From contig NZ_JAMZFT010000002.1 of the NCBI RefSeq assembly GCF_024158125.1, forward strand, positions 930,001 to 994,000: DNA of 64,000 bases, given 5' to 3'. Positions 61,707 through 64,000 of the stretch are shown one piece after another. The position numbers and the translations under genes were made by a program. The notes beneath the pieces were generated by a model. That model saw only the letters and a list, made by a program, of their open reading frames with translations. It did no database searches and had not been told where the DNA came from. The stretch comes from Futiania mangrovi. GTDB taxonomy: Bacteria; Pseudomonadota; Alphaproteobacteria; Futianiales; Futianiaceae. How positions within the stretch are numbered: position 1 is the first letter of the stretch; each line of letters opens with the position of its first letter.

Positions 61707-62366
61707 TCAGCGCGACAGCGCCACGCGCTTCTCGATCCGGCCGAGAACCAGTTCCAGCGCGTAGTTGATGACGTAGTAGAGCGCCGCCGCGGTGATGTAG
61801 AACTCGAACGGGCGGAACGTCTCGCTGATCGCAAGCTGCGAGGCGTGCACCAGTTCCGTCACCCCGATCACCGAGACGAGCGCCGATTCCTTCAGCAGCG
61901 CGATCAGGTTGTTGCCGAGCGGCGGCGTCACGCTGCGGACCGCCTGCGGAATGACGATGCGCGTCATCGCCTGCCCGCCGCCGAGGCCGAGGCTGCGTGC
62001 CGCCTCGTACTGGCCGCGGTCGACCGCGACGATGCCCGCGCGGATCACGTCGGCGTTGTAGACCGCGAAATGCAGGCCAAGCCCGATCACGCCCGACCAG
62101 AACGCCGGGATGTCGATGCCGACCTGGTTCAGCCCGAAATAGATGAGGAACAGTTGCAGCAGCAACGGCGTCCCCATGAACGCCCAGGTGAAGACCCGGA
62201 CCGCCCAGCGCAGCGGCAGCAGGCCGTAGAGCCGCGCGAGCGCCAGCCCGATACCGCCGAAGAAGCTCAGCGCCGCCGACAGGACGGTCAGCAGGACCGT
62301 CCACACCACGCCGATGGCGATGATGTCGGCGTATTCGGGGACGACGGTGAAATCGAGACCTTGCAT
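61707..62366 (-). CDS. Polar amino acid type ABC transporter permease
   Basis: A 219-residue permease of the HisM/GlnP family with about five transmembrane helices. The cytoplasmic coupling motif E-A-A-R-S-L-G-L-G-G-G-Q-A-M-T-R-I-V-I-P-Q-A (about 133-154) contacts the ATPase. F-M-G-T-P-L-L-L-Q-L-F-L-I-Y-F-G (about 61-76) is the family helix-3 signature. The start at 62366 is set by homology; an upstream reading would run through the other permease's region. It forms the channel with the permease encoded 11 bases upstream. Confidence 0.93.
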   Translation of the reverse strand: MQGLDFTVVPEYADIIAIGVVWTVLLTVLSAALSFFGGIGLALARLYGLLPLRWAVRVFTWAFMGTPLLLQLFLIYFGLNQVGIDIPAFWSGVIGLGLHFAVYNADVIRAGIVAVDRGQYEAARSLGLGGGQAMTRIVIPQAVRSVTPPLGNNLIALLKESALVSVIGVTELVHASQLAISETFRPFEFYITAAALYYVINYALELVLGRIEKRVALSR

Positions 62367-62377
62367 GTCCGCCCCCT

Positions 62378-63025
62378 TCAGTCGAATGCGTAGCGGCGGT
62401 CCAGGCGCTCGATCACGGCGATCAGCGCATAGACGATGAGGATGTAGAAGGCGCCCGACAGCATCAGCATCTCGAAGGGCCGGTAGGTCGAGCCGATGAA
62501 GCGGTGCGCGGTGTAGGTCAGCTCCACGACCGAGATCGCGGAAACGAGCGCGGTGCCCTTGATCAGCGCGACCGAATTGACGCCCAGCGGGCGGATCATC
62601 AGGCGCGCGGCCTCCGGCAGCGTGACCTTGCGCAGGGTCTGGAAGCGGCTGAGGCCCAGGCTGCGCGCGGCCTCCACCTGCCCCTTGTCGACCGCGAGGA
62701 TCGCGCCGCGGATGCTCTCGGTCATGTAGGCGCCGATGTTGACGCCGATGCCGATGACGCCGGCCTCGAACGGCTCCAGCCGGATACCCACCTGCGGGCC
62801 GCCGAAGTACCAGACGAACAGTTGAATGAGCGCGGGCGTGCCGCGAAAGACGCTGACATAGGCCGTGCCGATCCACCGCAAGGGGGCGAGCCGCGAGAGC
62901 TTCAGCGCTGCCCCCGCCGCCCCGCACGCGAGCGCCAGCAGAAGCGCCAGCACCGAGAGCTGCACCGTGACCCAGGCGGCCTGCGCGAAGAACGGCAGTA
63001 CCTTGACGATCAGTTCGACATCCAT
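62378..63025 (-). CDS. Polar amino acid type ABC transporter permease
   Basis: A 215-residue permease homologous to its partner. It has F-R-G-T-P-A-L-I-Q-L-F-V-W-Y-F-G (about 59-74) and the coupling loop E-A-A-R-S-L-G-L-S-R-F-Q-T-L-R-K-V-T-L-P-E-A (about 137-158). Five hydrophobic segments are visible. It lies downstream of the binding-protein gene, separated by 118 bases that contain strong stem-loops. That arrangement is common where the binding protein must be made in excess. Confidence 0.93.
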   Translation of the reverse strand: MDVELIVKVLPFFAQAAWVTVQLSVLALLLALACGAAGAALKLSRLAPLRWIGTAYVSVFRGTPALIQLFVWYFGGPQVGIRLEPFEAGVIGIGVNIGAYMTESIRGAILAVDKGQVEAARSLGLSRFQTLRKVTLPEAARLMIRPLGVNSVALIKGTALVSAISVVELTYTAHRFIGSTYRPFEMLMLSGAFYILIVYALIAVIERLDRRYAFD

Positions 63026-63066
63026 CGCGGGCGGCCCTCGGGTAGGAAATGGCGGCCGAAGGAACG

Positions 63067-63131
63067 CCCGGCGGCCGGTTGCGCGCCCTCAGGTGCGCAC
63101 GAGGCCAGCCGCCGGGGCGCCGTGAAGCGCC
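63067..63131 (-). other. Intercistronic stem-loops between binding protein and permease genes
   Basis: A 9-bp stem (63067-63075 with 63108-63116) encloses further self-complementary G+C sequence. It abuts a second hairpin (GGCGC at 63116-63120 with GCGCC at 63127-63131). It probably protects the 3' end of the binding-protein mRNA or causes partial termination. Confidence 0.5.
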
Positions 63132-63143
63132 GTCACGCGGGCG

Positions 63144-63926
63144 TCAGCGGATGTCCGCGCCGATCCACTCCAGCGCGATCTTCTCGTAGGTGCCGTCCGC
63201 CATCATGTCGTCCAGCGCCTTCTGCATCGCCGCCTTCAGCTCCGGATTGCCCTTGCGGATGGCGATGCCGACCGCGACATTGCCGCCCTCGATGTCGGGC
63301 GTGTCGAGCTGGCGGACCTTCGCGCCGTTCTTCTGCATGGCCACGCGCACGGGGATGTTGTCCACGACGATGGCGTCGACGCGGCCCGACTGCACCTCCA
63401 GCAGCAGTTCAGGCAGGCCCTTGTAGGTGCGGATGTCCCAGCCGCCCTTCTCGCGCGCCCACTTCTCGTGCGTCTCGCCCAGCGTGACGCCGAGCGTCTT
63501 GCCCTTCAGTTCGTCGAGCGACTGGATGGAGGACTCCTCGGGCACGAACACCGCGCGGCCCGCCCGGTAGTAGGGACCGACGAAATCGATGACTTCCTGG
63601 CGCTTCGGCGTGATCGACATGGAGCCGACGATCGTGTCGTACTTGGCCGCCAGCAGGCCCGCGATGATGCCGTCCCACGCGGTGGTGACGATCACGGGCT
63701 CGACGCCGATGCGCCGCGCGATCTCGCGCCCGATGGCCGGGTCGAAGCCCACGACCTCGTTCTTGTCGTTGACGAAGTTGAAGGGCGGGTAGGCGCCGCT
63801 CATGGCGATGCGCATCTCGCCGGCCTTCTTGATCGCGGCAAGCTCGTCCGCCTGCGCGGGCGCCGCCGCCATCACGCTGGCCCCGAGGCCGAGCGCGAGT
63901 ATCCCCGTCAGAAATCCCTTGAGCAT
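63144..63926 (-). CDS. Polar amino acid type ABC transporter substrate-binding protein
   Basis: A 260-residue periplasmic binding protein of the glutamine/histidine (SBP family 3) type. The signal peptide is at about 1-26 (cleavage after A-Q-A). The family motif G-x-Y-P-P-F-N-F (about 45-52) is followed by G-F-D-P-A-I-G-R-E-I-A-R-R (about 64-76), and the C-terminal lobe has A-I-V-V-D-N-I-P-V. AGGAG eight bases before the ATG at 63926 sets the start. It is the first gene of the seven-gene operon; the promoter lies in or beyond the last 74 bases of the window. Confidence 0.93.
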   Translation of the reverse strand: MLKGFLTGILALGLGASVMAAAPAQADELAAIKKAGEMRIAMSGAYPPFNFVNDKNEVVGFDPAIGREIARRIGVEPVIVTTAWDGIIAGLLAAKYDTIVGSMSITPKRQEVIDFVGPYYRAGRAVFVPEESSIQSLDELKGKTLGVTLGETHEKWAREKGGWDIRTYKGLPELLLEVQSGRVDAIVVDNIPVRVAMQKNGAKVRQLDTPDIEGGNVAVGIAIRKGNPELKAAMQKALDDMMADGTYEKIALEWIGADIR

Positions 63927-64000
63927 GATCCCACTCCTGTCGTTGCGGCCGGCCTTTGTGGCCGGCCCTCCTCGTATTCAGGCTAGGAGTTTCCGGGAGG

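Overview
The window is G+C-rich (roughly two thirds G+C by eye) and densely coded. It looks like an alphaproteobacterial chromosome. The support is the livHMGF operon carrying a small extra membrane gene, a DUF3775-type protein, an AidB-like acyl-CoA dehydrogenase, and many TRAP and CoA-dependent catabolic genes. I cannot name the genus. I saw no rRNA, tRNA, CRISPR array, insertion sequence or phage gene, and no clear frameshifted gene. The content is almost entirely uptake plus CoA-thioester catabolism of organic and amino acids.

Layout. 1-2.5 kb: the end of a 2-oxoacid dehydrogenase E1 beta gene, an SDR dehydrogenase, a TRAP small permease without partners, and an IclR regulator, closed by a strong terminator. 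2.6-8.4 kb (minus strand): a branched-chain amino acid type ABC importer (livH-M-G-F, a small membrane gene, then livK). 8.6-11.4 kb: a pair of mutually homologous small permeases and a large BT1-like MFS carrier. 11.4-14.3 kb (minus): an acyl-CoA dehydrogenase, a crotonase and two MaoC hydratases, a beta-oxidation-like set. 14.5-17.5 kb: a complete TRAP transporter (Q-M-P). 17.6-25.1 kb: an acyl-CoA dehydrogenase with an isovaleryl-type catalytic Glu, an IclR regulator, a divergent Baeyer-Villiger monooxygenase, an acetyl-CoA hydrolase/CoA-transferase and an AidB-like dehydrogenase. 25.3-27.4 kb: an unusual FHA-like/transmembrane/trypsin-like protease and a DUF3775 protein.

27.4-56.9 kb is a catabolic region. 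It holds four AMP-forming acyl-CoA ligases in two paralogous pairs, two tandem CaiB/BaiF CoA-transferases, a second complete TRAP transporter (Q-P-M), a TauD-type dioxygenase, an RraA-like aldolase, a 3-hydroxyisobutyrate-type dehydrogenase, a carboxymuconolactone-decarboxylase-like protein, a thioesterase, a LeuCD-type hydro-lyase, a thiolase, a FAS1-like double hot-dog hydratase, LysR and IclR regulators, a PRISE-type reductase, a Tat-exported transglutaminase-like protein and a malic enzyme. TrkH lies among them. Together they suggest import of carboxylic or dicarboxylic acids, activation to CoA esters, hydration and cleavage to acetyl-CoA and C3-C4 intermediates, with malic enzyme draining C4 acids. 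The substrate is not readable from sequence.

56.9-63.9 kb (minus) is the most coherent and novel-looking unit. It is a seven-gene operon with a polar amino acid type ABC importer (binding protein, two permeases, ATPase), a dimethylformamidase beta-subunit-like hydrolase, a class III aminotransferase and a BKACE beta-keto-acid cleavage enzyme. It reads as import, amide hydrolysis, transamination to a beta-keto acid, and acetyl-CoA-dependent cleavage.
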